Source: Methylophaga thalassica
Lineage (GTDB): Bacteria; Pseudomonadota; Gammaproteobacteria; Nitrosococcales; Methylophagaceae
Direction of reading: 5' to 3'
Assembly (NCBI GenBank): GCA_011052985.1
Contig: DRHY01000196.1
Location: 1 to 50,620 of the forward strand
DNA length: 50,620 nucleotides
Shown piece by piece: positions 17,632 to 28,678 of this stretch (its first letter is position 1; each line of letters begins with the position of its first letter). A program made the translations under genes and the position numbers. Below the pieces are notes generated by a model. The model was given only the letters and a program-made list of their open reading frames with translations, ran no database searches and was not told where the DNA came from.

Positions 17632-19963
17632 ACATCAACATGTCCATAGACATGGCAACCAAGTTCACGAAGAGCATAAGGTCAAAGATCCTGTCTGCGG
17701 CATGTCCGTGGAGCCTCAAACTGCACAGCACCAAAGTCAGCATGATGATCAAACCTGGTATTTTTGCTCTTCACGCTGTAAATCCAAGTTTGACGAAAAC
17801 CCAGAAGAATACCTCGATGATAAGCAAAAGACGCAAGCCCCGGTAACGCCGGGCACTATGTACACTTGTCCGATGCACCCCGAAATCCGCCAGCCAAAGC
17901 CTGGCGATTGTCCCATTTGTGGTATGGGATTGGAACCTGAGCAAGTCAGTTTGAATGATGGACCTTCTGAAGAACTAAGGGATATGACCCGCCGATTCTG
18001 GATCGGTTTGATACTGGCATTGCCAGTGTTGATACTAGAAATGGGAGGGCATCTGACCGGGCTTGATCATATGGTGCCGCCTCAAATGTCCAATTGGATT
18101 CAATTAGTTCTGGCAACACCAGTAGTCGTTTGGTGCGGTTGGCCTTTCTTCGTCAGGGGATGGAAATCTATAGTGAGCCGAAACCTGAACATGTTTACGC
18201 TGATTTCCATCGGTACTGGCGTGGCGCTTATCTACAGTCTGGTGGCAACCCTGATGCCGCAGATTTTCCCTGATGCCTTCCGTCAGGCGGATGGTTCTGT
18301 TGCTGTATATTTCGAGGCAGCTGCAGTGATCGTGGTATTGGTATTGCTCGGGCAGGTACTGGAATTGAGAGCGCGGGAGAAGACTTCAGGCGCTATTAAG
18401 GCTTTACTTGATCTGGCACCCGCGACAGCCAGGAAGTTGGACGATAACGGTGGTGAGTCCGATGTATCGCTTGACGAGGTCAAGGTTGGTGATCGCCTTC
18501 GGGTACGTCCGGGGGACAAGGTACCATTGGATGGTGAGGTGCTTGAGGGTAACTCCAATGTCGATGAGTCGCTGGTGACGGGTGAGCCATTGGCGGTCAG
18601 TAAGACGTCTGGCGATCAAGTCATCGGTGGCAGTATTAATCAGCAAGGCAGCTTTATTATGCGAGCCGACAAGGTTGGCCGGGATACTATGCTGTCTCAG
18701 ATTGTACAAATGGTGGCTAACGCACAGCGGAGTCGCGCACCTATCCAGGGACTGGCAGACAAAGTGGCGGGTTGGTTTGTCCCGGTCGTCATCGTCATAG
18801 CCGTTATCGCCTTTATCGTTTGGTCATTTTTCGGTCCAGCGCCGCCGATGGCTTTTGGGCTGATTGCAGCGGTTAGCGTATTAATTATTGCCTGCCCGTG
18901 TGCGCTCGGCTTGGCAACGCCCATGTCGATCATGGTGGGTGTCGGTCGGGGTGCTCAAAGCGGTGTGTTGATCCGGGATGCCGAAGCCCTAGAGCGTATG
19001 GAAAAGATCGATACTGTTGTAGTAGATAAAACCGGCACACTGACTGAAGGCAAACCACAGGTCACCAAGCTAGTCACAGCTAATGGACTCAGCGAAGCAG
19101 ATCTGATGCGTTATGCAGGAGGCCTCGAAAAAGGCAGTGAGCATCCGTTGGCCCATGCTATTTTGGAAAAAGCCAGGGTAATGAATCTTAAGCTGCCCGA
19201 TGCCGAAGATTTTGATTCCCCTAACGGTAAAGGGGTCACCGGTTCGATTGATGGCCAGCGGGTTTTATTGGGTAATCGTATGCTTATGGAGGCAGAAGCA
19301 GTTGATACTGCAGACTTTGAAAATGAAGCTGATACGCTTCGCAGGGATGGGGCTACCGTGATTTTTGCAGCAGTGGCTGGCAAAGTCGCTGGCTTACTTG
19401 CTATTGCTGATCCGGTTAAAGAAACCACTCAAGCGGCTATTTTGGCGCTGCAAAAAGAGGGTATACGCGTTGTTATGCTGACCGGTGATAATCGTACCTC
19501 GGCTGAAGCAGTTGCCCGTAAGCTGAATATTGATGAAGTAGAAGCAGAAGTCCTGCCGGAAGATAAAGGCAAGATTATTCAGCGCCTGAAAGACGAAGGC
19601 CGGATTGTGGTGATGGCTGGCGACGGGGTAAATGATGCACCTGCCCTGGCAACGGCCGATGTTGGTATTGCCATGGGCACTGGCACCGATGTGGCTATTG
19701 AAAGTGCCGGTATTACGTTGCTACGCGGTGACTTGATGGGCATTGTCGAAGCCCGCCGGTTATCATTAGCGACTATGCGCAATATCAGACAAAATCTGTT
19801 TTTTGCTTTTATTTACAACACTGCCGGGGTGCCGATTGCCGCTGGGATTTTATATCCGTTTTTTGGCATACTGCTGTCACCAATCTTTGCAGCGGCTGCT
19901 ATGTCACTTTCATCTGTAAGCGTCATCACGAATGCGCTGAGGTTGCGGCTTGTTAAATTATAA
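17624..19963 (+). CDS. copA: Cu+/Ag+ P1B-1 ATPase with YHS and heavy-metal-binding N-domains
   Basis: This 779-residue pump exports cytoplasmic Cu+ or Ag+ to the periplasm. In order: a His-rich start, a YHS domain ([11 protein letters not shown] ... [11 protein letters not shown], residues 20-62), a heavy-metal-binding domain with YTCPMHPEI and [10 protein letters not shown] (80-104), and membrane helices. The CPC motif is at about 424-426 and the phosphorylated Asp at about 468 in [15 protein letters not shown] and GDGVNDAP are present, as are YN in FAFIYNTAG and MSLSS near the end, the Cu+ signature of class 1B-1. It lacks the usual ferredoxin-like MXCXXC domains. The start overlaps the preceding gene. 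Confidence 0.95.
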   Translation: MTEHQHVHRHGNQVHEEHKVKDPVCGMSVEPQTAQHQSQHDDQTWYFCSSRCKSKFDENPEEYLDDKQKTQAPVTPGTMYTCPMHPEIRQPKPGDCPICGMGLEPEQVSLNDGPSEELRDMTRRFWIGLILALPVLILEMGGHLTGLDHMVPPQMSNWIQLVLATPVVVWCGWPFFVRGWKSIVSRNLNMFTLISIGTGVALIYSLVATLMPQIFPDAFRQADGSVAVYFEAAAVIVVLVLLGQVLELRAREKTSGAIKALLDLAPATARKLDDNGGESDVSLDEVKVGDRLRVRPGDKVPLDGEVLEGNSNVDESLVTGEPLAVSKTSGDQVIGGSINQQGSFIMRADKVGRDTMLSQIVQMVANAQRSRAPIQGLADKVAGWFVPVVIVIAVIAFIVWSFFGPAPPMAFGLIAAVSVLIIACPCALGLATPMSIMVGVGRGAQSGVLIRDAEALERMEKIDTVVVDKTGTLTEGKPQVTKLVTANGLSEADLMRYAGGLEKGSEHPLAHAILEKARVMNLKLPDAEDFDSPNGKGVTGSIDGQRVLLGNRMLMEAEAVDTADFENEADTLRRDGATVIFAAVAGKVAGLLAIADPVKETTQAAILALQKEGIRVVMLTGDNRTSAEAVARKLNIDEVEAEVLPEDKGKIIQRLKDEGRIVVMAGDGVNDAPALATADVGIAMGTGTDVAIESAGITLLRGDLMGIVEARRLSLATMRNIRQNLFFAFIYNTAGVPIAAGILYPFFGILLSPIFAAAAMSLSSVSVITNALRLRLVKL

Positions 19964-20068
19964 AAAATAGCTCAGATTGGTTTTTATGACCAGTTATTGC
20001 TCGAAACTTAAATTAAAGTCTTTAGGTCAAACTTGCTTATCAAAATATATAAAAGTATCATTGCAACA

Positions 20069-20410
20069 ATGCGCATAGTAAGTCTTTTACTGCTTTGTTT
20101 TTCGTTGGTTTTCGCCAATGTTAGCTATGCGCAGAGCCATGAGATGAATTGCCCTATGGAGCAAGGCGACAGCATGAGTAATATGGATCATGCCGATATG
20201 CCAGACTGCTGTAATGATGCCGCGACGGCCGCTAAAACAGGCGAATCCTGTAAAGCAGATCAAGATTGCAGCATCTCTAATGTAGTTCTCTTTTTCTCTG
20301 TTCCATCATGGAACTTCGTTTCCACTGATAGGCTTTTGGCACGAGCGAGTATACCGTTTGTGCCTACCTTGGCGCCTACTGATCTCTGGCGCCCGCCAAC
20401 CTTAAGCTGA
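20069..20410 (+). CDS. CusX/CzcI-like small periplasmic protein heading the Cus operon
   Basis: Start ATG 20069 gives 113 residues beginning with a clean signal peptide (MRIVSLLLLCFSLVFANVSYAQ); a TTG start 12 codons earlier is possible. The mature part has Met/His/Cys clusters (HEMNCPMEQGDSMSNMDH, DCCND, CKADQDC) and ends DLWRPPTLS. A similar protein with the same RPP tail heads the Czc operon (39975-40319). Such CzcI/CusX-type proteins precede HME-RND operons and are thought to modulate them; biochemistry is poorly known. It lies 100 bases upstream of cusC. Confidence 0.72.
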   Translation: MRIVSLLLLCFSLVFANVSYAQSHEMNCPMEQGDSMSNMDHADMPDCCNDAATAAKTGESCKADQDCSISNVVLFFSVPSWNFVSTDRLLARASIPFVPTLAPTDLWRPPTLS

Positions 20411-20428
20411 TCCCATTATTCCCGTAGT

Positions 20429-20487
20429 GTTTCAAGCTGCAACTTAATTCCATGCTTGAAACATTTGCGTTGCATTTGCTGCAACGC
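20429..20487 (+). promoter_or_regulatory. Two adjacent hairpins between the CusX-like gene and cusC
   Basis: GTTTCAAGC (20429-20437) pairs perfectly with GCTTGAAAC (20454-20462). GCGTTGC (20467-20473) pairs with GCAACGC (20481-20487). Neither is followed by a T-run, so simple termination is unlikely. They may set relative expression by RNA processing or partial attenuation. Confidence 0.5.
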
Positions 20488-20511
20488 CATTGAATTCATC
20501 GGATCCAGCTT

Positions 20512-21864
20512 ATGTCAAACCTATTTATCAGAGCCATTGTGCTCAAAAGTTATTCGCCACCAATCTGGCGAATTCACTGGCTAGGCTTTATTGCATTATT
20601 GACTGCCAGTTTTGCAACTGCAGTCATGGCGCAACCACAAGTTTCATCTGAGCCACTAAGCCTTGAGAATGCATTGCAACTTGCTGAGCAACGCTCTCAC
20701 GCCTTGTTGGCGCAAGATGCTTCATCGCAAGCCTCCCAAGAGCTGGCCATTGAAGCCGGACAACTTCCTGATCCAATGCTGGAGTTATCTGTTAATAACC
20801 TGCCAGTCAATGGTCCCATGGCTTATAGCCTTACGGAAGATTTCATGACCTCTCGCAATATTGGTATTTCTCAGACATATACCCGTGAAGCCAAGCGTGA
20901 TGCCCGTGCCAAAGTATTTGAACGTAAAGCAGATAAGGCGCAGATAACGAAAGCACTGACACTTACTGAAATACGCCAAAATACTGCAGTAGCTTGGTTT
21001 GATGTTTATTACCAGCAGCAAATGGTGTTGTTATTAACACGCGAGCAGCAAGAGGCAAGCTTACAAGTTCAGGCTGCCGAAGCTGCCTATCGTGGGAGCA
21101 CTGGACCACAATCCGATATTTTTCTGGCCAAAACGACTGTGGCTGAAATCCAAGATCGTATTTATCAAGCTCAAGCGCGCCTTGATAATGCCAAAACGAC
21201 GCTGGCGCGTTGGGTCGGGAATACTGATCACACATCTTTGGGTATAGCGCCGAACATTTCGGAGTCTTCGCTCGACACTCAGCATTTATATCATCAGGTA
21301 AATGAACATCCAGATATTGCTGTAATGAGGGCTGAGGAAGCGGTTGCAATGGCTGAAGCCAAGGCCGCACGTCAAGAGAAACAGTCTGATTGGACTTGGT
21401 CAGTAATGTATGGCGAACGAAGTTCAGGTTTTTCGGACATGATTTCGATTGGTGTCAGCGTGCCGCTGCAATGGAATCAGGAGAGCCGCCAGGATCGGGT
21501 AGTAGCTGCCAAATTGGCCCAAGCGGACCAGGTGCGAGCAGAACGCGAAGAAATGACCCGGGAGCATATTGCTGAGACAGCCCGTTGGCTCGATACCTGG
21601 AAAAGTAATTTAGTCCGACTCAGTGACTATGAAGCCGCTTTGATTCCCCTTGCTAACCAGCGCACTAATGCAGTAGTGGCCGAATATCGTGGCGGTAAAG
21701 GCAAGTTAGTGACAGTGCTTGATGCCCGAAAAATGGAAATTGCTACGCGTGTAGAAAAACTGAGGATTGAAATGGAAACCGCAGCGCTTTGGGCCACATT
21801 GGAATATCTGATATTGCCCGATAGTGCAGTCATTCCTTCATCCCACGCCATGGAGTTCAAATAA
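20512..21864 (+). CDS. cusC: CusC-like TolC-family outer-membrane factor
   Basis: The 450-residue precursor has an N-terminal signal region (hydrophobic about 23-42, ending VMAQ) and two repeated outer-membrane-efflux domains of helical type (LSLENALQLAEQRSHALLAQ at the start of the first). It forms the outer-membrane channel of a tripartite CusCBA pump. Its stop overlaps the next start as TAATG. No lipobox Cys is obvious at the cleavage site. Long alpha-helical stretches with many Gln/Glu/Ala are as expected. Confidence 0.88.
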   Translation: MSNLFIRAIVLKSYSPPIWRIHWLGFIALLTASFATAVMAQPQVSSEPLSLENALQLAEQRSHALLAQDASSQASQELAIEAGQLPDPMLELSVNNLPVNGPMAYSLTEDFMTSRNIGISQTYTREAKRDARAKVFERKADKAQITKALTLTEIRQNTAVAWFDVYYQQQMVLLLTREQQEASLQVQAAEAAYRGSTGPQSDIFLAKTTVAEIQDRIYQAQARLDNAKTTLARWVGNTDHTSLGIAPNISESSLDTQHLYHQVNEHPDIAVMRAEEAVAMAEAKAARQEKQSDWTWSVMYGERSSGFSDMISIGVSVPLQWNQESRQDRVVAAKLAQADQVRAEREEMTREHIAETARWLDTWKSNLVRLSDYEAALIPLANQRTNAVVAEYRGGKGKLVTVLDARKMEIATRVEKLRIEMETAALWATLEYLILPDSAVIPSSHAMEFK

Positions 21865-23759
21865 TGAATCGTAAATACATCTTTTTATTTTTAGTCATGG
21901 CTTTGATGGTGCTTGTCGCTGGTTATGCTGCTTATCAATGGGGAATGCAGCAAGGGATGGACATGTCTTCATTGAGCTCAGAGAGCATGGCGGGTAATGC
22001 CAAGACCACCGAAGATCCTTCAAGTTGGGGGATTGCCGAAGGCGAAAAAGCGACCCGCCGTCATATCGACGCTGGGATTAAAGCCGGTGATATTGATCCG
22101 GTCACGGGGCAAAAAATTCTTTTTTATCAAGATCCGATGGTCCCAGGCAATAAATTCGAGACACCCGGTAAATCACCTTACATGGATATGATGCTGGTGC
22201 CAGTTTACAAGGGAAGCTCGGATGCTGAGAGTGCGATGGATGAATCTGGCGTCACCATTAACTCACGCCTACAACAAAATATTGGTATGCGCACGGCGTT
22301 GGTAACCAGACAAGACATTACGACGCAGGTGACGGCGGTCGGTGCTATTGCCTGGAATGAGCGCGAGGAAGTGAATGTTCAGGCCAGGGCACTGGGTTAT
22401 GTGGAAAAGCTTTACGTAAAGGCCACGCTGGATCGAGTTAATAAAGGCCAACCGCTTTTGGCTATCTATGTACCTGACTGGATGGCCGTACAAGAAGAAT
22501 TTCTGGCTCTCAAAAACATGCAAGGTGAGGGATTAGATGAACTGATAGCAGCCTCAATTGCCCGCATGCGTCAGGTGGGGATGAGTGAAGCACAAATCCG
22601 TCAGATAAAAAGCACCGGAAAACTGCAGACGCAGCTGACAATTACTGCCCCCATTGATGGTGTCGTCACAGAAATAGTTGCCCGCGAAGGCATGACTATA
22701 TCTACCGGCTCCACATTAATGCGTATTAATGGATTAGATCCCGTCTGGGCTAATGCTGAGGTACCGGAGAGTCAGGTCGCTTTACTCAGTCCTGGTGATC
22801 CCATCATCGCCAGCAGCCCTGCTTTTCCTGGCAAACAATTTAAAGGTCAGATACAAACATTATTATCGGAAGTGGACCCGACAACACGCACTCTTAAGGC
22901 GCGGGTGGTGTTGGACAATCCACAAGGTGAATTGGCGCCGGGTATGTTCGTCAATATGCAGTTGGCAGGCAAAAAAATTACCGATGCACTGATGGTGCCA
23001 ACCGAAGCGCTTATCCGAACGGGCAAACGCACCTTAATCATGGTGATCTTGAAAAATGGCAGTTTTCGCCCAGTTGAGGTCATAACCGGACGCGTAACTG
23101 ATGATAAAACCCAAATTAAGCAAGGCTTGCAGGAAGGTGAACGGGTTGTGGTATCAGGTCAGTTTTTGGTGGATTCTGAAGCCAGCCTGAGAGGCGTTGA
23201 AGCGCGGCTAATGGATAGTCAGGAAACAAAAACTGATAACGATTCAATGTCTGGGATGACAATGGAGGTTCATCAGACCGAGGCAAAAATCGAAGCGATA
23301 AACGGACAGATATTGACTTTGACCCATCCAAATATTCCCAGCCTAGAGTGGCCGGGGATGACTATGGACTTTGAATTATCGTCATCACTTAATCCAGATG
23401 CGCTGACGGTGGGTGAGCAAATTGAAATTGCCTTTCGTTTAGAAGCAGGCGCAGCGCCATTGATTTTGGAGTTTCAACCGCGCTCAGCAGATCCTGAAAT
23501 GGCAATGGATAGTCATCGTACGCAGGCACAAATCGAAGCTATCGACGGGCAGATTTTGACGCTGACTCATCCAAATATTCCCAGCTTGGAATGGCCGGGT
23601 ATGACCATGGACTTTCAACTTTCGTCATCACTCAATCCAGATGGGCTGACGGTGGGCGAGCAAATAGCAATTGAGTTTCGCTTAGAAAAAGGCTCAGCAC
23701 CTAAAATTATCGACCTGCAGCCTTTGTCAGCCGAGACTGAAATGGAAGGTGCAAAATGA
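21864..23759 (+). CDS. cusB: CusB-like RND adaptor fused to two C-terminal CusF domains
   Basis: 631 residues, far longer than a typical CusB (about 400). In order: an N-terminal membrane anchor (4-24); a heavy-metal-binding domain (about 88-120, FYQDPMVPG and [10 protein letters not shown]); the HlyD-like barrel-sandwich and beta-barrel domains (to about 455); then two CusF copper-chaperone domains (about 467-545 and 546-631). Each CusF unit keeps the Cu+ site His in LTHPNIP and W-x2-M-x-M in EWPGMTMDF. The periplasmic adaptor links CusA to CusC and here carries its own chaperones. Overlaps cusC (TAATG) and cusA (ATGA). Confidence 0.9.
   Translation: MNRKYIFLFLVMALMVLVAGYAAYQWGMQQGMDMSSLSSESMAGNAKTTEDPSSWGIAEGEKATRRHIDAGIKAGDIDPVTGQKILFYQDPMVPGNKFETPGKSPYMDMMLVPVYKGSSDAESAMDESGVTINSRLQQNIGMRTALVTRQDITTQVTAVGAIAWNEREEVNVQARALGYVEKLYVKATLDRVNKGQPLLAIYVPDWMAVQEEFLALKNMQGEGLDELIAASIARMRQVGMSEAQIRQIKSTGKLQTQLTITAPIDGVVTEIVAREGMTISTGSTLMRINGLDPVWANAEVPESQVALLSPGDPIIASSPAFPGKQFKGQIQTLLSEVDPTTRTLKARVVLDNPQGELAPGMFVNMQLAGKKITDALMVPTEALIRTGKRTLIMVILKNGSFRPVEVITGRVTDDKTQIKQGLQEGERVVVSGQFLVDSEASLRGVEARLMDSQETKTDNDSMSGMTMEVHQTEAKIEAINGQILTLTHPNIPSLEWPGMTMDFELSSSLNPDALTVGEQIEIAFRLEAGAAPLILEFQPRSADPEMAMDSHRTQAQIEAIDGQILTLTHPNIPSLEWPGMTMDFQLSSSLNPDGLTVGEQIAIEFRLEKGSAPKIIDLQPLSAETEMEGAK
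23263..23748 (+). repeat. In-frame tandem duplication of the CusF domain in cusB
   Basis: The two CusF-coding units repeat with an exact period of 243 bases (81 codons), for example ATCGAAGC at 23289 and 23532. Most differences are silent or conservative, and long stretches of DNA identity remain (for instance CATCCAAATATTCCCAGC in both). The duplication is therefore fairly recent and the reading frame and copper ligands are kept. Confidence 0.85.
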
Positions 23760-26700
23760 TTGCCAAACTTATACGTTGGTCAATCGACAATCGTTTTTTG
23801 GTGTTATTGGCTACGCTGATGATGCTTGCCTGGAGCTTGGTATCTTTATCACGTACGCCGCTGGATGCGCTGCCTGATTTGTCAGATGTTCAGGTGATAA
23901 TTAAAACGACCTGGCCGGGACAAGCACCGCAATTGGTCGAGGATCAAGTCACCTACCCATTAACCACCACCATGTTATCGGTACCCGGCGCTGAAGTAGT
24001 ACGCGGTCTGTCGTTCTTTGGCGATAGTTATGTCTATGTCTTGTTCGAGGAGGGTACCGATCTGTATTGGGCCCGCAGTCGGGTGCTGGAATACCTTAAT
24101 CAGGCGCAGTCAAGGCTGCCGGATACGGCAAGCTCATCAATTGGCCCTGATGCCACCGGCGTCGGTTGGATCTATCAGTATGCTTTGGTAGATAAATCCG
24201 GCACCCAGGATATTTCCCAGCTACGCGCGTTGCAGGACTGGTTTCTTAAATTCGAACTGAAAACCGTCGCCAATGTGGCAGAGGTCGCAACTGTCGGCGG
24301 CATGGTCAAGCAGTACCAGGTGGTCGTCGATCCCGACAAGTTAGCCACTTATCGCATACCGCTTTCCCGCGTTATTGAGGCTATTAATAATGGTAATCAA
24401 GAGACCGGCGGCGCGGTTCTGGAGATGGGCGAAGCGGAATATATGGTGCGCGCCTCCGGCTATTTGCAAAGCTTAGAAGATTTTCAATCCATTCCCTTAC
24501 TAACCACTGATGCTGGTGTATCAGTGACATTGGGCGATGTCGCGCATATTCAAATCGGCCCTGAAATCCGGCGGGCTATCAGCGAGCTCGACGGTGTCGG
24601 TGAAGCTGTGGGGGGCATCATCGTGATGCGCTCTGGAAAAAACGCTCTGACCACCATTGCTGCTGTGAAAGACAAACTGAAAACGCTGCAAAAGAGTTTG
24701 CCCGAGGGCGTTGAGATTGTGACGGTTTATGATCGCTCTGGGCTAATAGAACGCGCTGTCGATAATCTCACAGAAAAGCTTATTGAAGAATTTATTGTCG
24801 TGGCATTAGTGTGCCTTATTTTCTTATTCCATCTTCGTTCAGCCTTGGTGGCTATTGTTTCACTGCCCCTGGGGATCTTGATGGCTTTTATTGTGATGCA
24901 CTGGCAGGGGATCAACGCTAATATCATGTCACTTGGCGGTATTGCCATCGCTGTCGGTGCCATGGTCGATGCAGCGGTGGTGATGATTGAAAATGCTCAT
25001 AAACATTTAGAACGCTGGTATGAAAAACATCCCGGATCAAAGCTAGAGGGCGACAGTCGCTGGAAGGTGATAGGTGATTCTGCCGTCGAGGTGGGCCCCG
25101 CGCTGTTTTTCTCGTTGTTGATTATTACGCTGTCTTTTATCCCAATTTTCACCTTGGAAGCTCAGGAAGGCCGACTATTCTCTCCATTAGCATTTACCAA
25201 GACTTATGCAATGGCCGCAGCAGCTGGCCTTGCTGTAACGCTTATCCCGGTACTAATGGGCTACCTTATCCGGGGCAAAATTCCGGCTGAACAGGCTAAT
25301 CCACTAAACCGGTTTTTAATTGCTTTATATCGACCTTTATTGGCAGGCGTACTCAAGTTTCCAAAGATGACCTTAGTGGTCGCCAGCGCATTGTTACTGA
25401 CCAGTTTATGGCCTTTACAACATATCGGCAGTGAGTTTATGCCACCGTTGGATGAAGGGGATCTGCTTTACATGCCCAGTGCTTTACCCAGTCTTTCGGC
25501 CGGTAAAGTAGCGGAATTGTTACAGCAGACTAATCGAATGATCAAAAGCGTGCCGGAGGTGAAAACCGTCTATGGCAAAGCCGGACGTGCGGATACGGCA
25601 ACTGATCCGGCGCCACTGGTGATGTTTGAAACCACCATTCAGTTCAAACCTCATGAAGAGTGGCGGCCGGGTATGACCAAAGAAAAATTGATCGCCGAAT
25701 TAGATCGGACCGTGAAGGTGCCCGGCTTAACCAATATCTGGGTACCACCGATTCGTAACCGGCTTGATATGCTGGCTACTGGTATCAAGAGCCCTGTGGG
25801 CGTAAAAGTTTTGGGGGAAGACTTAAACGTTATTGATGGCATTGCCGGCGACATTGAAAAAGTCCTCAAAGATGTACCTGGGGTCACCAGTGTTTTTGCT
25901 GAGCGTCTCACCGGTGGTCGTTACGTCGATGTTGATATTAAACGTGATGCCGCGGCGCGTTATGGCCTTAATATTAATGATGTGCAGTTGATTATCAGTT
26001 CGGCTGTGGGCGGCATGAATATTGGCGAAACGGTGGAGGGATTGCAGCGCTTTCCCATTAATGTTCGCTACCCCCGGGAGATCCGGGATTCACTGGCCTC
26101 TTTACGGACCTTGCCTATCGTGACTATTCGCGGCCAGCAATTGATACTGTCAGATGTTGCGAACATTAGCATCAGTGACGGTCCACCCATGGTGCGCAGT
26201 GAAAACTCGCGGTTAGCGGGGTTTGTGTATGTTGATATTCGGGATCGGGATTTGGGTTCGGCGGTAACCGATATGCAGCAAATCGTCTCGGAGCAAGTGG
26301 ATTTGCCGACCGGCTATTCAATCACCTGGTCCGGACAATTCGAGTATCTTGAGCGTGCGACTGCCAAGCTCAAGCTGGTGGTGCCTTTCACGTTGCTTAT
26401 CATCTTTGTTTTGTTCTATCTCACGTTTAAGAATTTTGGCGAAGCATTGCTGCTAATGGTGACTTTGCCCTTTTCTTTAGTGGGTGGCATCTGGCTGCTC
26501 TATCTGTTGGGACACAACTTGTCGGTGGCGAGTGTGGTCGGCTTTATCGCTTTAGCCGGGGTAGCAGCCGAGTTTGGCGTCATCATGCTGCTCTATCTTA
26601 AGCAAGCCTGGCAAAACCGGTTGGATGAACAAAAAGAAACAGAGGCTGATCTGCTGGATGCCATAGGTGAAGGCGCTGTGCTCAGGGTTAGACCCAAGGC

Positions 26701-26926
26701 CATGACGGCGACCGTTATCCTTGCTGGCCTGCTGCCCATTATGTTTGGTAGCGGCACTGGTAGTGAAGTTATGCAGCGCATTGCTGCGCCAATGGTAGGC
26801 GGCATGGTGACAGCACCACTGTTGTCAATGCTGGTGATACCGGTGATCTATTTACTGATTCATAAAAAGCGTGCACAGAAGCAGACGAAAAACGAACCAA
26901 TTCAATCACAAGCAAATAACGAGTGA
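23756..26926 (+). CDS. cusA: CusA-like HME-RND pump for monovalent copper/silver
   Basis: 1056 residues, full length, with 12 membrane helices and two large periplasmic loops. TM4 reads [21 protein letters not shown], the HME4 (Cu+/Ag+) signature. Of the three periplasmic methionines known in E. coli CusA (573, 623, 672), only the first is kept ([16 protein letters not shown]); the others align with Leu (ARYGLNIND) and Arg (TIRGQQL). That comparison is from memory of the E. coli protein. It overlaps cusB by ATGA. A weak hairpin with a T-run (26939-26971) separates it from cusF. Confidence 0.93.
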   Translation: MIAKLIRWSIDNRFLVLLATLMMLAWSLVSLSRTPLDALPDLSDVQVIIKTTWPGQAPQLVEDQVTYPLTTTMLSVPGAEVVRGLSFFGDSYVYVLFEEGTDLYWARSRVLEYLNQAQSRLPDTASSSIGPDATGVGWIYQYALVDKSGTQDISQLRALQDWFLKFELKTVANVAEVATVGGMVKQYQVVVDPDKLATYRIPLSRVIEAINNGNQETGGAVLEMGEAEYMVRASGYLQSLEDFQSIPLLTTDAGVSVTLGDVAHIQIGPEIRRAISELDGVGEAVGGIIVMRSGKNALTTIAAVKDKLKTLQKSLPEGVEIVTVYDRSGLIERAVDNLTEKLIEEFIVVALVCLIFLFHLRSALVAIVSLPLGILMAFIVMHWQGINANIMSLGGIAIAVGAMVDAAVVMIENAHKHLERWYEKHPGSKLEGDSRWKVIGDSAVEVGPALFFSLLIITLSFIPIFTLEAQEGRLFSPLAFTKTYAMAAAAGLAVTLIPVLMGYLIRGKIPAEQANPLNRFLIALYRPLLAGVLKFPKMTLVVASALLLTSLWPLQHIGSEFMPPLDEGDLLYMPSALPSLSAGKVAELLQQTNRMIKSVPEVKTVYGKAGRADTATDPAPLVMFETTIQFKPHEEWRPGMTKEKLIAELDRTVKVPGLTNIWVPPIRNRLDMLATGIKSPVGVKVLGEDLNVIDGIAGDIEKVLKDVPGVTSVFAERLTGGRYVDVDIKRDAAARYGLNINDVQLIISSAVGGMNIGETVEGLQRFPINVRYPREIRDSLASLRTLPIVTIRGQQLILSDVANISISDGPPMVRSENSRLAGFVYVDIRDRDLGSAVTDMQQIVSEQVDLPTGYSITWSGQFEYLERATAKLKLVVPFTLLIIFVLFYLTFKNFGEALLLMVTLPFSLVGGIWLLYLLGHNLSVASVVGFIALAGVAAEFGVIMLLYLKQAWQNRLDEQKETEADLLDAIGEGAVLRVRPKAMTATVILAGLLPIMFGSGTGSEVMQRIAAPMVGGMVTAPLLSMLVIPVIYLLIHKKRAQKQTKNEPIQSQANNE

Positions 26927-26996
26927 TGAATTACGCCGGGTCATTTAACGTGCATTGACCTAGGTTTTTTTATTTAACGCACTGGAGAAAATTAAA

Positions 26997-27347
26997 ATGA
27001 AAAAATTATTAGTAAGTTCTTTGACAATCATTCTGTCCTTTTCGGCAACGTCGATATTAGCGGAGCAGAAAATGGATCATGACGATATGGAAAACATGGC
27101 TCCAAAAGCGGAGACATCGGATCAACAGATCACCCATTCCGCCATTGGCACTGTCACTAAAGTCGATATCAGCTCAAAAAAAGTCACTTTGGTTCATGAA
27201 CCGATTGAAAGCCTCAGCTGGCCGGCCATGACCATGGGATTTATGGTTCAGGATGATAAATTACTCGACAAATTTAAGGTAGGTGAAACTGTGGATTTTG
27301 AGTTTATAAAAGCAGAAAAAGGTTATGTCATCACTAAGATCAAGTAA
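26997..27347 (+). CDS. cusF: CusF periplasmic Cu+/Ag+ chaperone
   Basis: The 116-residue precursor has a signal peptide (MKKLLVSSLTIILSFSATSILA). A short Met/His/Asp-rich linker (MDHDDMENM) leads to a CusF beta-barrel with the full site: His in VHEPIES and W-x2-M-x-M in SWPAMTMGF. It delivers Cu+ to CusB/CusA. Together with the two domains fused to CusB, this operon encodes three CusF units. GGAG precedes ATG 26997, 70 bases after cusA. Confidence 0.93.
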   Translation: MKKLLVSSLTIILSFSATSILAEQKMDHDDMENMAPKAETSDQQITHSAIGTVTKVDISSKKVTLVHEPIESLSWPAMTMGFMVQDDKLLDKFKVGETVDFEFIKAEKGYVITKIK

Positions 27348-27454
27348 AAGATGAAACTCTAACCCCATCATGGAGCATATAATGGACAGTGTGAATTGTC
27401 TGGACGGCGGCTCCGATCAAAGCTGATTTTAAGTTATCAATGGAGACTATTATT

Positions 27455-28090
27455 ATGAACTTACATCTAGGCGATACTGCCCCTGATTTCGAAGCAGATA
27501 CTACTGAAGGCCATATTAACTTTCATCAGTGGATTGGGGACGGATGGGCTATCTTATTCTCCCACCCAGCTGATTTCACACCAGTTTGCACCACAGAACT
27601 AGGTGAGACTGCCAAGCTGAAAGAAGCTTTTGACAAGCGGCACTGTAAAATAATCGCTATCTCCGTTGATTCGGTAGAAGATCATAAAGCCTGGGTCAGC
27701 GATATTGAGGAGACCCAGAGTTGCGCGGTCAACTTCCCAATTATTGGAGATGAAAATAAGCAAATCTCTCGGCTTTACGATATGTTACATCCCGGAGAAG
27801 ATGATAGTTCGGCAGTGCGTTCAGTATTTCTGATTGATCCGAGCAAAAAAGTTAGGATGATGCTGACTTATCCGAAAAGTGCAGGCAGAAACTTCAATGA
27901 AATTTTACGGGTGCTCGACTCGATACAGTTAACCGATGGCTATAAGGTTGCTACCCCAGCAAACTGGTCCAATGGTGATGATGTCATCATAGTTCCTTCT
28001 TTATCCGACGAGGAGGCTAAAGAACTTTTTCCTGAAGGTTGGAAGACGCTTAAGTCATATCTTCGTATAGTCAAGCAGCCTAATCGTTGA
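27455..28090 (+). CDS. 1-Cys (Prx6-type) peroxiredoxin
   Basis: Start ATG 27455 is preferred because GGAG (27442-27445) lies 9 bases upstream; the first in-frame ATG (27440) overlaps that site. 211 residues with peroxidatic C45 in SHPADFTPVCTTELG and the long C-terminal domain of the Prx6 group (LRVLDSIQLTDGYKVATPANW). It reduces peroxides and peroxynitrite in the cytoplasm. It follows cusF by 107 bases, so it may belong to the copper response, where Cu+-driven peroxide stress would need it. Confidence 0.9.
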   Translation: MNLHLGDTAPDFEADTTEGHINFHQWIGDGWAILFSHPADFTPVCTTELGETAKLKEAFDKRHCKIIAISVDSVEDHKAWVSDIEETQSCAVNFPIIGDENKQISRLYDMLHPGEDDSSAVRSVFLIDPSKKVRMMLTYPKSAGRNFNEILRVLDSIQLTDGYKVATPANWSNGDDVIIVPSLSDEEAKELFPEGWKTLKSYLRIVKQPNR

Positions 28091-28213
28091 GGTAAGGCGC
28101 ATGCCATTTTAAGTAATGAAAGGATGAAGAATATTCAGTTGTTCGTAATATTAAGTAGTTCTTTTGCTAAGATTACCTTCGAATAGTTTTAATCTACAAA
28201 GTAGATTAGCATC

Positions 28214-28247
28214 AAAAAGACATACGCCTCATAATGAGGCGTATGTC
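28214..28247 (-). terminator. Strong terminator downstream of the DUF326 remnant
   Basis: A perfect 13-bp stem, GACATACGCCTCA (28219-28231) with TGAGGCGTATGTC (28235-28247), has a 3-base loop. On the minus strand it is followed by TTTTT (28214-28218), just after the stop at 28255. It may also insulate the peroxiredoxin transcript from the right. Confidence 0.8.
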
Positions 28248-28254
28248 AGACTGC

Positions 28255-28560
28255 TTATGCAGCCATTTTTCTACATTCTTCAGTGCATTTTCTGCATTGG
28301 TTAGCACAGTCTTTACAGTGCTGATGCTCATACTGATCACCAGTTTCGGCACATAAATTACAAATTTGAGCTGCATAGTCACTGCCACGAGCAATTGCAG
28401 TCGCTGTAAAACGACACATATCCGCACAATCTAAATCCATATGTACACATATCTGTCATTTTGGAAACATAACTTTCTTCTAAACAAGCTACTGCACAAT
28501 TATCGCATTGCGCTGCGATAATAAGCTTCAATACAAGATTGATTTTTTTTCATGAGACAT
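28255..28560 (-). pseudogene. DUF326 four-helix-bundle copper-binding (Csp-like) protein, frameshifted
   Basis: Pieces in three frames make up a typical Cys-rich DUF326 protein: NQSCIEA, then IIAAQCDNCAVACLEESYVSKMTDMCT, then the stretch from MDLDCADMCRF through CNLCAET to HCKDCANQCRKCTEECRKMAA. Csp proteins store Cu+ on cysteines lining a helix bundle. At least three indels are needed: 8 A instead of 7 after ATGTCTCATG, an extra T near GCTT, and a shift at TGTACATATGG. Only the last 61 residues are a continuous frame. It is either decayed or affected by sequencing error at the A-run. Confidence 0.8.
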
Positions 28561-28678
28561 AGTGACCTTTCTTTAATTGATAAACCATGCTGAATTGCAT
28601 GTTAAGACCATTCAGCGAGCAATATAAATTAGCCAATGAGTCGCTGCATTTTCCTTTTACCAAGCTGTCACAATCAGA

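Noticed and set aside
28191-28207. Short hairpin AATCTAC-AAA-GTAGATT after the peroxiredoxin gene
   Set aside because: Weak AT-rich stem with no T-run on either strand; not called a terminator.
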